64,000 nt of DNA, taken from positions 3,968,001-4,032,000 of the forward strand of contig NZ_CP115669.1 in assembly GCF_029203285.1 (NCBI RefSeq). Direction: 5' to 3'. How positions within the stretch are numbered: the stretch's first letter is position 1; each line of letters starts with the position of its first letter. Under the pieces are notes generated by a model. That model was not told the origin of the DNA. It made no database searches and saw nothing but the letters and a program-made list of their open reading frames with translations. Positions 18,419 to 27,651 of the stretch are shown in pieces. The position numbers and the translations under genes are program-made. This DNA comes from Pseudomonas sp. PSE14. GTDB lineage: Bacteria > Pseudomonadota > Gammaproteobacteria > Pseudomonadales > Pseudomonadaceae.

Positions 18419-18482
18419 CAGAAATGGCGGAAACCCGCCTTCTGGCTGGCGGATTTCCCGCCCTCTGGCGGGTATCCGCCAG
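18419..18482. promoter_or_regulatory. Palindromic region, candidate enhancer for the dctA sigma-54 promoter
   Basis: Nested palindromes include CAGAA..GGCGG-AAA-CCCGCCTTCTG (starting 18420) and CTGGCGGAT (18446-18454) with its exact inverse ATCCGCCAG (18474-18482). They lie 70-150 bases upstream of the sigma-54 promoter, where an NtrC-type activator such as DctD would bind. Assignment to DctD is inference. Confidence 0.5.
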
Positions 18483-18584
18483 GACCTTCGTACCGTAGAT
18501 TGTAGACCCCGGCCCCGTCGCCCCAACGCAGCCGGGCACACCGCGCGCACGAATGACGCCCGGACGGAACAACAAGGACTTCCC

Positions 18585-19586
18585 ATGCGAGAACGCACCA
18601 TCGCCAGCCATTTCGTCCGTGCCGCCGTACAAGGCGCACAGCGCCAGGGGCTGGATACAGCGGCGCTGCTGCGCGATGCCGGCATCGCCACGGCGGTACT
18701 CGACGAGCCCCGCGCACGCGTCGACCCCGACCAGTTCACACGGCTGCTGCAGCGCCTGTGGGAGGCGCTGGACGACGAGTACATGGGCTTTGGCAGCAGC
18801 CCCAGCAAGCGCGGCACCTTCGCCATGATGTGCAATGCCATCATCCATTGCCGCACGCTGGAAAAGGCGCTGAGCCGAGGCTCGCTGTTCTATGGCCTGT
18901 TTCCCGAGGCCCCGGCGATTCGACTGATGCGCGAGGGCGACCGGGCGCGCCTGACCCTGGACGAAAGCCACCTGCGCGACCCCGATCACTTCCTCGCCGA
19001 GAGCCTGCTGTTGATCTGGCATCGCCTGGCCAGCTGGCTGATCGGCCAGCGCATCCGCCTGGAGGAAGCCACCTTCAGCTATCCCACGCCAGAGCACCAG
19101 GCCGAGTACGACCTGCTGTTCCCCTGCCCGCGGCGCTTTGCCGCCGACAGCACCAGCCTGCTACTGCCGGCGCGCTACCTGGACATGCCGCTGCTGCAGG
19201 ACGAACGCACCCTCAAGCACTTCCTCAAGGACTCCCCCGCCGACCTGCTCGCCCGCCCCGACGGTGGCGACAGCCTGACCAGCCAGATTCGCCGCCTGCT
19301 CGGCCGCGACTGCCGCAACTGGCCGGACCTGGAACAGGTCGCCGCGCAACTGCACATGAGCCCGCAGACCCTGCGCCGCCACCTGCGCGAGGAAGGGCCG
19401 AATTTCCAGGAGCTCAAGGACCAGTTGCGCCGCGACCTGGCGATCTACTACCTGGGACGCGACGAGCTGTCGATCCAGGACATCGCCGACCAACTCGGCT
19501 TTTCCGAGCCCTCGGCCTTCCACCGGGCGTTCAAGAAGTGGACGGGGCTGACGCCGGGGGCGTACCGGGCGCAGCAGGGAGAGTGA
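18585..19586 (+). CDS. AraC-family transcriptional regulator
   Basis: A 333-residue regulator with an N-terminal arabinose-binding-like domain of the ArgR/OruR class (residues ~15-210; FGSSPSKRGTFAMMCNAIIHCRTLEKAL is typical). The C-terminal AraC DNA-binding domain holds two helix-turn-helix units: LEQVAAQLHMSPQTLRRHLREEG and IQDIADQLGFSEPSAFHRAFKKWTGLTPGAYR. It is divergent from dctA, as recalled for PA1184 in P. aeruginosa. The target is unknown; dctA itself is expected to be under DctBD-RpoN, so this protein may control something else or modulate dctA. Confidence 0.9.
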   Translation: MRERTIASHFVRAAVQGAQRQGLDTAALLRDAGIATAVLDEPRARVDPDQFTRLLQRLWEALDDEYMGFGSSPSKRGTFAMMCNAIIHCRTLEKALSRGSLFYGLFPEAPAIRLMREGDRARLTLDESHLRDPDHFLAESLLLIWHRLASWLIGQRIRLEEATFSYPTPEHQAEYDLLFPCPRRFAADSTSLLLPARYLDMPLLQDERTLKHFLKDSPADLLARPDGGDSLTSQIRRLLGRDCRNWPDLEQVAAQLHMSPQTLRRHLREEGPNFQELKDQLRRDLAIYYLGRDELSIQDIADQLGFSEPSAFHRAFKKWTGLTPGAYRAQQGE

Positions 19587-19605
19587 CGCTGGCGAGAATG
19601 CTTTT

Positions 19606-19670
19606 GTAGGAGCGGACTTCGTCCGCGATGAGCCCTGCGCAGGGCTATCGCGGACGGAGTCCGCTCCTAC
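19606..19670. repeat. REP doublet (GGACTTCGTCC core)
   Basis: GTAGGAGCGGACTTCGTCCG plus CGAT is followed after 17 bases (GAGCCCTGCGCAGGGCT) by the near-exact inverse ending CGCTCCTAC. The pair folds into one 65-base hairpin. It starts 20 bases after the AraC regulator stop and may act as its terminator or 3' protector. Confidence 0.85.
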
Positions 19671-19738
19671 GGGTAAGGCACGGCGCCAACCGGTAGGTCC
19701 GCCCCACGGGCGCGACCACACCTCCGACGCGAGGAATG

Positions 19739-19950
19739 TTCGCGAGCAAGCTCGCTACAGGGAGATGCTGTTGACGCGGATATTGGGCGACGCTCTCGTA
19801 GGAGCGGATCTTATCCGCGAAATCCCGCATAAGAGTTTCGCGGACAAAGTCCGCTCCTACGGATGCAGAAGCACTCCGGGCCGGGCCATGGGGCCGGAAA
19901 TACGCAAAGGTTCATCGGCGTACAACCGCGAACGGTTGTACGCCCTACGC
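19739..19950. repeat. Cluster of a REP single, a REP doublet and a GTACAACCG palindrome
   Basis: A truncated REP (19739-19758) is followed by a REP doublet with core GGATCTTATCC/GGACAAAGTCC (19798-19860). CGGCGTACAACCGCGAACGG plus TTGTACGCCCTACGC (19916-19950) then represents the second palindrome family. The gap between the AraC gene and phoQ is essentially all repeats, and I see no gene in it. Confidence 0.8.
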
Positions 19951-19967
19951 CAAACCGACCGACGTCA

Positions 19968-21311
19968 CTACCCCGGCAGTCGAATCCGGAAACACGCCCC
20001 GCCCAGCCCGGAATCCTCCAGCGCCAGCTCGCCGTCGTAACTGTCGATGATGTCGTTCACCACCGCGGTGCCGATGCCCTGGCCGGGGTGCTGGGTGTCC
20101 AGGCGTTCGCCGCGCTTGAGGATGCGCTCGCGCTGGCTGGCCGGAACCCCGGGGCCGTCGTCCTCGACGACCAGTTCGACGAAGCGCCCCTGCCTGCTGG
20201 CGCTGACCTTCACCTTCGTCAGGCACAGGCGGTAGGCGTTCTCCAGCAGGTTGCCGAGCATTTCCAGCAGCGCCCCCCGCTCCAGCGGCAAGGCGAACCC
20301 CGGCGGGATATCGCGCTCAAGCACCACACGCTTGTCCCGGTAGACCTTGTCCAGCGCGCCGCTGAGCGTATCGAGCAGCGGTTCGAGGAGCGCCTGGTGG
20401 CGGATCAGGCCGCTCTTGCGCAGGCTGGCGCGCTGCAGCTGGTAGCCGATCTGCTGGCTCATGCGTTCGATCTGGGTCTGCAGCACCTGCACCTGCTCGC
20501 GGTTCTGCGGCTGCGCGGCGAGGTTCTCGCTGACGCCCTGCAGCACCGCCAGCGGCGTCTTCAGGCTGTGGGCGAGGTCCCCCAGGGAGTTGCGGTAGCG
20601 CTCGCGCTGGGCGCGCTCGCTGTCCAGCAGGCGGTTCAGCGAGCCGGTCAGGCGCAGCATTTCGTCCGGGTGCTCGTCGCTCAGGCGTTCGCGTTCGCCC
20701 GCCTCGATCTGATCGAGCTCGGCGCGCAGCCCGCGCATGGAGCGAAAACCCCAGCTCAGGCCGAGCCAGAGCATCCCCAGCAGCACCAGCAGCGCCCCGC
20801 CCAGCCACACGTAGAGCTGCTCGCGAAAGCCCCGCACCAGCTCGCGAAAGTCGCTCTCCGGCTGCATGGTGACGATGCTGTAGGCCGCCCGCTTGCCACC
20901 GAGCAGGTCGATTTCCACGTCGTAGACGAAGAATTCCTGGCCGGTGCGATCGCGGATGCGGGTGAATTCGTCGACCAGCCCATCGTACTTGGGCGAGTAG
21001 TCGATGCTCTCGTCCTGCGCCGAGGTGGAGCGCCAGACCAGTTGGCCGTGCTGGTCGTAGATGTAGCCCAGCAGCTTGGACTCGGGCAGGTTGAAGTCCT
21101 CCACCGGCAGGTGGTCCGGCATGCTCAACTGCCCGCCCTCGATGCGCGCGGCCGACACCAGCGTCGCCACATCGGCCGCCAGCCGCTGCTGGATGGCATC
21201 TTCCAGGGCGATGCTGAACGCCCGCTGCAACGCCGGCAGCAGGGCCGCCATGAACAGGATCGCCAGGGTCGCCGCGCCGATCATCAGGCGCAGGCGCAGC
21301 GAACGGATCAT
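19968..21311 (-). CDS. phoQ: Sensor histidine kinase PhoQ
   Basis: A 447-residue inner-membrane kinase sensing low Mg2+ and cationic peptides. TM1 spans ~9-28; the periplasmic sensor (~30-165) includes the acidic stretch DESIDYSPKYDGLVDE; TM2 spans ~168-188; a HAMP-like linker follows. The phospho-acceptor is H248 in LAHSLKTPLAVLQG, the N box is LLGNLLENAYRLC, and G boxes are EDDGPGVP and QGIGTAVVNDI. The ATG at 21311 overlaps the phoP stop (ATGA) and is preferred to one two codons earlier. It phosphorylates PhoP, encoded immediately upstream. Confidence 0.95.
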   Translation of the reverse strand: MIRSLRLRLMIGAATLAILFMAALLPALQRAFSIALEDAIQQRLAADVATLVSAARIEGGQLSMPDHLPVEDFNLPESKLLGYIYDQHGQLVWRSTSAQDESIDYSPKYDGLVDEFTRIRDRTGQEFFVYDVEIDLLGGKRAAYSIVTMQPESDFRELVRGFREQLYVWLGGALLVLLGMLWLGLSWGFRSMRGLRAELDQIEAGERERLSDEHPDEMLRLTGSLNRLLDSERAQRERYRNSLGDLAHSLKTPLAVLQGVSENLAAQPQNREQVQVLQTQIERMSQQIGYQLQRASLRKSGLIRHQALLEPLLDTLSGALDKVYRDKRVVLERDIPPGFALPLERGALLEMLGNLLENAYRLCLTKVKVSASRQGRFVELVVEDDGPGVPASQRERILKRGERLDTQHPGQGIGTAVVNDIIDSYDGELALEDSGLGGACFRIRLPG

Positions 21312-21985
21312 TTGCACAACTCGTTGAAGATGTAGCCCTGGCCGCGCACGGTATCGATGGGCTTGAAGCCGGAGGCCGCTTCCAGCTTGCGCCGCACACG
21401 GCCGACCAGCACTTCGATCACGTTCGGATCGCGCTCGTCGTCATCCGGGTAGAGCTGCTCGATCAGCCGCTCCTTGGCCACCACCTGCTGGTGATGACGC
21501 ATGAGGTATTCGAGGATGCGGTACTCGAAGGCGGTCAGTTGCAGCGATTCACCACTGACCAGCGCCTGCTTGCGATGGGTGTCGAGCACCAGCGGGCCGG
21601 CCTCGATGGTCGACTGTGAGAAGCCGCTGGAGCGGCGCAGCAGCGCGTTCAGGCGCGCCTCCAACTCTTCGAACTGGAAGGGTTTGACCACGTAATCGTC
21701 GGCGCCGGCGGCCAGGCCTTCGACCTTGTCCTGCCAGTTGCCGCGCGCGGTGAGGATCAGGATCGGGAAGGTCTTGCCCTGGCTGCGGAATTCGCGGATC
21801 AGGTCCAGGCCGCTCATGCCCGGCAGGCCCAGGTCGATCATCGCCAGGTCATGGTGGTATTCGTTGGCGCGGTACAGCGCCTCTTCGGCATCGGCGACGG
21901 CGTCGACCACATGGCCCTGTTCGCCGAGCCGGGTGTACAGGTGATGGCGCAGCAGCGCCTCGTCTTCCACCACCAGCAGTTTCAT
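21308..21985 (-). CDS. phoP: Response regulator PhoP
   Basis: A 225-residue OmpR-family regulator. The receiver has MKLLVVEDEALLRHHL, phospho-acceptor D51 (AMIDLGLPG), ILTARG and KPF. The winged-helix domain ends with DTVRGQGYIF. It lies 55 bases downstream of oprH and overlaps phoQ by 4 bases, giving the operon oprH-phoP-phoQ, which is autoregulated through the PhoP box upstream of oprH. The start MKLLVVEDE is fixed by the receiver fold; the frame stays open upstream into oprH without meaning. Confidence 0.96.
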   Translation of the reverse strand: MKLLVVEDEALLRHHLYTRLGEQGHVVDAVADAEEALYRANEYHHDLAMIDLGLPGMSGLDLIREFRSQGKTFPILILTARGNWQDKVEGLAAGADDYVVKPFQFEELEARLNALLRRSSGFSQSTIEAGPLVLDTHRKQALVSGESLQLTAFEYRILEYLMRHHQQVVAKERLIEQLYPDDDERDPNVIEVLVGRVRRKLEAASGFKPIDTVRGQGYIFNELCK

Positions 21986-22040
21986 GCACGTGCTCCCTGA
22001 ATCAGGCAACCGGGCCAGCAGGGCCCGGTTGCAGTATCGG

Positions 22041-22652
22041 TCAGAACTTGTAGTTGGCCCCCAGGTAAACCTGCGAGCTGCTGTGCAGGTCCAGCGATCC
22101 GACCTTGCCGCCGCCATGCGGACTCATCTCGGTACTGGCGTTGGTACGCAGGTAACGGTAGCCGCCTTCGATGGAGGCGTTCCTGCCGATTTCCTGGAGG
22201 ATACCGGCCTGGGCACCGATGGCGTAACCGACGTCGCTGTCGCGGCTGTAACCCTTGGAGTCCTGCTCCAGCTTGACCAGACCAAGGGTGCCACCGCCGA
22301 ACAGCTTGGTGCCGCTGTCATTGATCGGCAGGAAGGCGTCGTAGCTGCCGAGCAGATTCTGCTGGCGCAGTTTCAGGCCACTGTCGGTGTCGGACACGTT
22401 TTCATAGGTGATGTAGTAGCGCCCCTGCTCCATCTGCTGGCCGGCGCGTACGCCCCAGGTGCTGCTGTTGTTGATCACGCTGTCGAACTTCGGGTTGTCC
22501 AGGTTGCGGTTCAGCGCCGCGGATTTCTGGATGTTGTTGCTGGTTTCGCCCCAGGTCATGCCGACGAAGGTGTCGGCTGCATTAGCGGCGGTGGCAACAA
22601 AACCGGCACCGAGAATGGCACTGGCGAGGGCGATTTTCTTCATGGTTTTCAT
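22041..22652 (-). CDS. oprH: Outer membrane protein OprH
   Basis: A 203-residue precursor: a Sec signal peptide (KKIALASAILGAGFVATAANA), then an eight-stranded beta-barrel of the OprH type (TFVGMTWGETSNNIQKSAALNRNL, RYLRTNASTEMSPHGG). The C-terminus is YLGANYKF, ending in Phe as BamA substrates do. OprH binds LPS and cross-bridges the outer membrane under low Mg2+. A second in-frame ATG three codons in (MKKIALAS) could also start translation. It is the first gene of the PhoP-controlled operon. Confidence 0.96.
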   Translation of the reverse strand: MKTMKKIALASAILGAGFVATAANAADTFVGMTWGETSNNIQKSAALNRNLDNPKFDSVINNSSTWGVRAGQQMEQGRYYITYENVSDTDSGLKLRQQNLLGSYDAFLPINDSGTKLFGGGTLGLVKLEQDSKGYSRDSDVGYAIGAQAGILQEIGRNASIEGGYRYLRTNASTEMSPHGGGKVGSLDLHSSSQVYLGANYKF

Positions 22653-22735
22653 GGGGATTCTCCCGTCAGGACTTCAGTGATTGGTTGACGGGGAGCAGGT
22701 TAAGGGCGGGCCACTGAACGCAACCTGTCCGCCTG

Positions 22736-22752
22736 CTGAACCAGGGCTGAAC
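22736..22752 (-). promoter_or_regulatory. PhoP box upstream of oprH
   Basis: On the minus strand GTTCAG-CCCTG-GTTCAG is a perfect direct repeat of the pseudomonad PhoP half-site with 5-base spacing. It lies 84 bases upstream of the oprH ATG and 102 bases before napE on the other strand. Confidence 0.88.
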
Positions 22753-22853
22753 GAAAAGCGCTATAGGAAAAAAGAACAGCGCCTGTGCAACTTTGCCCAC
22801 ACACAAAGCAGGGTCTAGTCTGATTCTCAATTGTTGGCGGGAGGCTGACCCCC

Positions 22854-23021
22854 ATGACCGAAAAGACCGGCGCCGATGCGGATAAAGGCAAAGAAACCCG
22901 GCTGTTCCTGTTCCTCGTGATCTGCCTGTTCCCCTTGCTGTCGGTGGCCATCGTCGGTGGCTACGGCTTCATCGTGTGGATGTTCCAGCTGCTGGCGGGG
23001 CCGCCCGGCCCGCCGTCGTAG
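22854..23021 (+). CDS. napE: Periplasmic nitrate reductase subunit NapE
   Basis: A 55-residue single-TM protein: a charged N-terminus (MTEKTGADADKGKETR), a hydrophobic helix (LFLFLVICLFPLLSVAIVGGYGFIVW) and a short tail. NapE has this size and layout and stands first in napEFDABC. The start ATG follows GGGAGGCTGACCCCC. Its exact role in the Nap system is not established. Confidence 0.85.
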   Translation: MTEKTGADADKGKETRLFLFLVICLFPLLSVAIVGGYGFIVWMFQLLAGPPGPPS

Positions 23022-23031
23022 GAGCGCCGCC

Positions 23032-23508
23032 GTGCTTGCCCGCCGCGCCCTGCTGCGACGCCTGGGTGGTGCGTCCGAAATTCGTCGCCCGCCATGGACC
23101 GCCAGCGATTTCCTTGAAGGCTGCACCCGCTGCAACGCCTGCATCGACGCCTGCCCGGAGCAGGTGCTGCGCGTGGGCGACGGCGGCTATCCGCAGCTGG
23201 ATTTCAGCCACGCCGGCTGCAGCCTGTGCGGCGACTGCGCGCGCGCCTGCGAGGCCCCGGTATTCGACCTGGGCCGCGAAGCCCTGCCCTGGCGCGCGCG
23301 GATCGACGAGCACTGCCTGGCCCAGGCCGGCATCCATTGCCGCAGTTGCGACGACGCCTGCGAGCCGCGCGCCATCCGCTTCCGCCCACAGCTGGGCGGC
23401 CCGGCGCTGCCCACCCTCGACACCGAACTCTGCACCGGCTGCGGCGCCTGTCTCGCGCCCTGCCCCGGCAACGCCATTCACCTGACCCCTGAGGCCCTAC
23501 ATGCCTGA
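23032..23508 (+). CDS. napF: Ferredoxin-type protein NapF
   Basis: A 158-residue cytoplasmic iron-sulfur protein with three [4Fe-4S] cysteine clusters: CTRCNACIDACPE, CSLCGDCARACEA and CTGCGACLAPCPG, plus an additional CRSCDDAC stretch. NapF is thought to help insert the [4Fe-4S] centre into NapA before export. GTG is the start: GGAG lies 8 bases upstream, only 10 bases separate it from the napE stop, and no ATG is available. It overlaps napD by 8 bases. Confidence 0.92.
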   Translation: MLARRALLRRLGGASEIRRPPWTASDFLEGCTRCNACIDACPEQVLRVGDGGYPQLDFSHAGCSLCGDCARACEAPVFDLGREALPWRARIDEHCLAQAGIHCRSCDDACEPRAIRFRPQLGGPALPTLDTELCTGCGACLAPCPGNAIHLTPEALHA

Positions 23509-23818
23509 AAACACGCTGCCCGAGAGCATCCAGATCGCCAGCCTGATCGTGCACACGCGCCCGGAGCTGCTGGACGCGGTGAAGACCAACCTGCAGTGCC
23601 TGCCGCACCTGGAAGTGCACCAGCAGAGCCCCCAGGGAAAGCTGGTGGTGGTGCTCGAAGCCGAGCATGAGCAGAGCATCCTCGACAGCCTCAATGCCAT
23701 TCAGAACCTGCCCGGTGTGCTCAACGCGGTGCTGATCTACCACGAGATCGTCGAGTCCCCCGAACACCCGCAGATCGAACCCGAACCCGTTCCCGCCCAG
23801 GCCGGAGGTGCCCGATGA
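23501..23818 (+). CDS. napD: NapA maturation chaperone NapD
   Basis: A 105-residue cytoplasmic chaperone that binds the NapA twin-arginine signal peptide and delays export until the cofactor is loaded. The ferredoxin-like fold core is visible as [51 protein letters not shown]. It ends in a Pro/Glu-rich tail. It overlaps both neighbours (8 bases with napF, 4 with napA). Confidence 0.93.
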   Translation: MPENTLPESIQIASLIVHTRPELLDAVKTNLQCLPHLEVHQQSPQGKLVVVLEAEHEQSILDSLNAIQNLPGVLNAVLIYHEIVESPEHPQIEPEPVPAQAGGAR

Positions 23819-26319
23819 ACCTGACCCGCCGCCAGTTCGCCAAGGCCAACGCCGCCGCCATCGCCGCGGCCGCCGCTGGCCTGCCGATCCTGAGTTCCGC
23901 CAGCAACCTGGTCACCGAGGCGGACATGACCCGCCTGGACTGGAACAAGGCGCCCTGCCGCTTCTGCGGCACCGGCTGCAGCGTGATGGTCGCCACCCGC
24001 GACGGCAAGGTGGTCGCCACCCACGGCGACATCAAGGCCGAGGTCAACCGCGGCATCAACTGCGTGAAAGGCTACTTCCTGTCGAAGATCATGTACGGCA
24101 GCGACCGCCTGACCCGCCCGCTGCTGCGCATGAAGGACGGCAAGTTCGACAAGCAGGGCGAGTTCCAGCCGATCAGCTGGGATGCCGCCTTCGACATCAT
24201 GGCCGAGAAGTTCAAGGCCGCGATCAAGGCCAAGGGCCCGGGCTCGGTGGGCATGTTCGGCTCCGGGCAGTGGACGGTGTGGGAAGGCTACGCCGCCAAC
24301 AAACTGTTCAAGGCCGGCCTGCGCAGCAACAACATCGACCCCAATGCGCGACACTGCATGGCTTCGGCGGTGATGGGCTTCATGCGCACCTTCGGCATGG
24401 ACGAGCCCATGGGCTGCTACGACGACATCGAGGCCACCGACACCTTCGTGCTCTGGGGCTCGAACATGGCCGAGATGCACCCGGTGCTCTGGTCGCGGGT
24501 CACCGACCGGCGCCTGAGCGCCCCGCAGGTGAAAGTCGCGGTGCTGTCCACCTTCGAACACCGCAGCTTCGACCTGGCCGACATCCCCATGGTGTTCAAG
24601 CCGCAGACCGACCTCTACATCCTCAACTACATCGCCAACCACATCATCGAAAGCGGCGCGGTGAACCGCGACTTCGTCGACAAGCATACCCGCTTCGCCC
24701 ATGGCGCCGAGGACATCGGCTATGGCCTGCGGCCCACCGACCCGCTGGAGAAGAAGGCGAAGAACGCGGACAAGGCCAACACCTGGAGCGACATCGGCTT
24801 CGAGGAATTCGCCGCCTTCGTCAAACCCTACACCCTGGAGCGCACCGCCAAGGAAACCGGCGTGCCGGCCGAACGCCTCAAGGCCCTGGCCGAGATGTAT
24901 GCCGACCCCAAGCGCAAGGTGATGTCCTTCTGGACCATGGGCTTCAACCAGCACACCCGCGGGGTCTGGGCGAACAACCTGATCTACAACATCCACCTGC
25001 TCACCGGGAAGATCAGCGAGCCGGGCAACAGCCCCTTCTCCCTCACCGGCCAGCCCTCGGCCTGCGGCACTGCGCGCGAAGTGGGCACCTTCGCCCATCG
25101 CCTGCCGGCCGACCTGGTGGTGACCAATCCGAAGCACCGCGAGACCGCCGAGAAGATCTGGAAAGTGCCCGCCGGCACCATCCAGGAAAAGATCGGCTTC
25201 CACGCCGTGCAGCAGAGCCGGATGCTCAAGGATGGCGTGCTCAACGTGTACTGGACCCAGGTCAGCAACAACATGCAGGCCGGGCCCAACGTCATGCAGG
25301 AAGTCCTGCCGGGCTGGCGCAACCCGGAAAACTTCGTGATCGTCTCCGACGTCTACCCCACCGTCTCGGCCCAGGCCGCCGACCTGATCCTGCCCAGCGC
25401 CATGTGGGTGGAAAAGGAAGGCGCCTACGGCAACGCCGAGCGCCGCACGCAGTTCTGGCATCAACTGGTGAAGGCGCCGGGCGAGGCGAAATCCGACCTC
25501 TGGCAACTGGTGGAATTCTCCAGGCGCTTCACCACCGACGAGGTCTGGCCCGCCGAGCTGCTGGCCAAGGCACCGCAGCTCAAGGGCAAGACGCTGTATG
25601 AGGTGCTCTTCAAGAACGGCCAGGTGGACGCCTTCGGCGCCGACCAGGTCGCCAAGGGCTTCGAGAACGACGAGGCCAAGGCCTTCGGCTTCTACATCCA
25701 GAAAGGCCTGTTCGAGGAATACGCCAGCTTCGGCCGTGGCCACGGTCACGACCTCGCGCCCTTCGACGACTACCACGAAGCCCGTGGCCTGCGCTGGCCG
25801 GTGGTGGACGGCAAGGAAACCCGCTGGCGCTACCGAGAAGGCTACGACCCCTACGTGGCCAAGGGCAGCGGCCTGCAGTTCTATGGCTACCCGGACAAGA
25901 AGGCGATCATCTTCGCCCTGCCCTACGAGCCGCCGGCGGAGGCGCCGGACAAGGAGTACCCGTTCTGGCTCGCCACTGGCCGCGTGCTCGAACACTGGCA
26001 CACCGGCAGCATGACCCAGCGCGTGCCCGAGCTGTACAAGGCAGTGCCTGACGCCGTGGTGTACATGCACCCCGACGACGCCCGCGAGCTGAAGATGCGG
26101 CGCGGCAGCGAGGTGAAGGTAATCAGCCGGCGCGGCGAAATCCGTGCCCGCATCGAAACGCGCGGGCGCAACAAGCCGCCGCAAGGGTTGGTGTTCGTGC
26201 CCTTCTTCGATGCCAACAAGCTGATCAACAAGGTCACGCTGGACGCCACCGACCCGATCTCCAAGCAGACCGACTACAAGAAATGCGCGGTGCGCATCGA
26301 ACTGGTCAGCCTGGCCTGA
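23815..26319 (+). CDS. napA: Periplasmic nitrate reductase catalytic subunit NapA
   Basis: An 834-residue Mo-bisMGD enzyme reducing nitrate to nitrite in the periplasm. It begins with a twin-arginine signal ([21 protein letters not shown]). The [4Fe-4S] motif is [12 protein letters not shown]...INCVKGYF, and the Mo-coordinating Cys is in [12 protein letters not shown]. The C-terminal molybdopterin dinucleotide-binding domain includes [15 protein letters not shown]. It receives electrons from NapC via NapB. Translation is coupled to napD by the ATGA overlap. Confidence 0.98.
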   Translation: MNLTRRQFAKANAAAIAAAAAGLPILSSASNLVTEADMTRLDWNKAPCRFCGTGCSVMVATRDGKVVATHGDIKAEVNRGINCVKGYFLSKIMYGSDRLTRPLLRMKDGKFDKQGEFQPISWDAAFDIMAEKFKAAIKAKGPGSVGMFGSGQWTVWEGYAANKLFKAGLRSNNIDPNARHCMASAVMGFMRTFGMDEPMGCYDDIEATDTFVLWGSNMAEMHPVLWSRVTDRRLSAPQVKVAVLSTFEHRSFDLADIPMVFKPQTDLYILNYIANHIIESGAVNRDFVDKHTRFAHGAEDIGYGLRPTDPLEKKAKNADKANTWSDIGFEEFAAFVKPYTLERTAKETGVPAERLKALAEMYADPKRKVMSFWTMGFNQHTRGVWANNLIYNIHLLTGKISEPGNSPFSLTGQPSACGTAREVGTFAHRLPADLVVTNPKHRETAEKIWKVPAGTIQEKIGFHAVQQSRMLKDGVLNVYWTQVSNNMQAGPNVMQEVLPGWRNPENFVIVSDVYPTVSAQAADLILPSAMWVEKEGAYGNAERRTQFWHQLVKAPGEAKSDLWQLVEFSRRFTTDEVWPAELLAKAPQLKGKTLYEVLFKNGQVDAFGADQVAKGFENDEAKAFGFYIQKGLFEEYASFGRGHGHDLAPFDDYHEARGLRWPVVDGKETRWRYREGYDPYVAKGSGLQFYGYPDKKAIIFALPYEPPAEAPDKEYPFWLATGRVLEHWHTGSMTQRVPELYKAVPDAVVYMHPDDARELKMRRGSEVKVISRRGEIRARIETRGRNKPPQGLVFVPFFDANKLINKVTLDATDPISKQTDYKKCAVRIELVSLA

Positions 26320-26329
26320 GGAGCGCGCG

Positions 26330-26815
26330 ATGAACAAGACGATCTCTACCCTGGTGCTGATGCTGGTCACCCTGACCGCGCTGGCCGCCGACCTGAACTA
26401 TCCGCTGGATGCCCCGGCCCCTGACGGCCGCCGCCCCGGCGGCACCATCAGCCAGGACCGTCCCGCGCCGCCGCTGGCCAACGACGAGAACAAGGACGTC
26501 CGCCGCGAGCGCAACTACCCCGAGCAACCGCCGACCATCCCGCACACCATCGTCGGCTACCGCATCGACAGCAACAGCAACAAGTGCCTGTCCTGCCACA
26601 GCCGCTCCAACAGCGCGCGGGTGCAGGCGCCGATGATCAGCATCACCCACTACATGGACCGCGACGGCCAGCCGCTGGCTGCCGTCGCGCCACGGCGCTA
26701 CTTCTGCGTGCAGTGCCATGTCCCGCAGAAGGACGTGAAGCCGCTGGTGGGCAACACCTTCGAAGACATCGACACGATCCTCCAGCGCGACGCCGCTGCG
26801 AACGGCAAACCCTGA
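26330..26815 (+). CDS. napB: Diheme cytochrome c NapB
   Basis: A 161-residue periplasmic precursor with a Sec signal peptide ([20 protein letters not shown]) and two heme-binding CXXCH motifs: CLSCH (~residue 87) and CVQCH (~127). It is the small subunit of the NapAB complex, passing electrons from NapC to NapA. It lies 10 bases after napA. Confidence 0.96.
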   Translation: MNKTISTLVLMLVTLTALAADLNYPLDAPAPDGRRPGGTISQDRPAPPLANDENKDVRRERNYPEQPPTIPHTIVGYRIDSNSNKCLSCHSRSNSARVQAPMISITHYMDRDGQPLAAVAPRRYFCVQCHVPQKDVKPLVGNTFEDIDTILQRDAAANGKP

Positions 26816-26825
26816 GGAGGCGCCC

Positions 26826-27425
26826 ATGAAAGCTCTGTTCGCCTGGCTCATGGGGTACTGGACCGTCCTGCGCCGACCCAGCGTGCACTACAGCCTGGGC
26901 TTCCTGACCCTGGCCGGGTTCATCGCCGGGATCATCTTCTGGGGCGGCTTCAACACCGCACTGGAGGCGACCAACAGCGAGGCCTTCTGTACCTCCTGCC
27001 ATGAGATGCGCGACAACGTCTTCGTCGAGCTCAAGGACACCATTCACTACAGCAACCGCTCCGGCGTGCGCGCCACCTGCCCGGACTGCCACGTGCCGCA
27101 CAAGTGGACCGACAAGATCGCGCGCAAGATGCAGGCGTCCAAGGAGGTCTGGGGCAAGATCTTCGGCACCATCAACACGCGGGAGAAATTCCTCGACCAC
27201 CGCCGCGAGCTGGCCGAACACGAATGGGCGCGGCTCAAGGCCAACGACTCGCTGGAATGCCGCAACTGCCACAACTTCGAATCCATGGACTTCACCCGCC
27301 AGAGCCAGCGCGCCCGGCAGATGCACTCCACGGCACTGGCCTCCGGAAGCGCCACCTGCATCGACTGCCACAAGGGCATCGCCCACCACCTGCCGGACAT
27401 GAGCGGGGTGAAGGGCTGGGAGTGA
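26826..27425 (+). CDS. napC: Tetraheme quinol dehydrogenase NapC
   Basis: A 199-residue NapC/NirT-family protein. One N-terminal membrane anchor ([20 protein letters not shown]) is followed by four CXXCH hemes: CTSCH, CPDCH, CRNCH and CIDCH. It oxidises ubiquinol and reduces NapB. It ends the nap operon; no napG/H or napK genes follow. Confidence 0.97.
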   Translation: MKALFAWLMGYWTVLRRPSVHYSLGFLTLAGFIAGIIFWGGFNTALEATNSEAFCTSCHEMRDNVFVELKDTIHYSNRSGVRATCPDCHVPHKWTDKIARKMQASKEVWGKIFGTINTREKFLDHRRELAEHEWARLKANDSLECRNCHNFESMDFTRQSQRARQMHSTALASGSATCIDCHKGIAHHLPDMSGVKGWE

Positions 27426-27439
27426 GGCTGTCGGAAGGC

Positions 27440-27546
27440 TCTGCCCCTCACCCTCTCCCGCAGGACCGTTCGGTGCAGGATGAAACCACGGCATCAGCCG
27501 GCACGATCTGCCCCCTCTCCCTCCGGGAGAGGGTTGGGGTGAGGGG
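27440..27546. repeat. Composite CCCTCTCCC palindrome, copy 1 (after napC)
   Basis: CCCCTCACCCTCTCCC near the left end is inverted at the right as CTCCGGGAGAGGGTTGGGGT plus GAGGGG. The ~60 bases between carry GTTCGGTGCAGGATGA and TCAGCCGGCAC. The same inner sequence recurs, inverted, at 52514-52636 after mdaB. Both copies follow the last gene of a transcription unit. Confidence 0.75.
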
Positions 27547-27588
27547 ATGGACCGGCACAGGCTGTCCAGAAGAATACAGCTGCCCCTA

Positions 27589-27624
27589 CAAAAACAGAGG
27601 CCCCGGCATATGCCGGGGCCTCTG
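27589..27624 (-). terminator. Rho-independent terminator downstream of the lytic transglycosylase gene
   Basis: CAGAGGCCCCGGC-AT-A-TGCCGGGGCCTCTG is a 13-14 bp stem. On the minus strand it is followed by TTTTTG, so it ends transcription arriving from the transglycosylase gene. Confidence 0.85.
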
Positions 27625-27651
27625 CTGTCTGGGACGTAGAGACGACGCCAA

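Noticed and set aside
22780-22853. Anr/Fnr box for the nap operon (CTGATTCTCAATTG)
   Set aside because: Only one half resembles TTGAT-N4-ATCAA; too weak to report.
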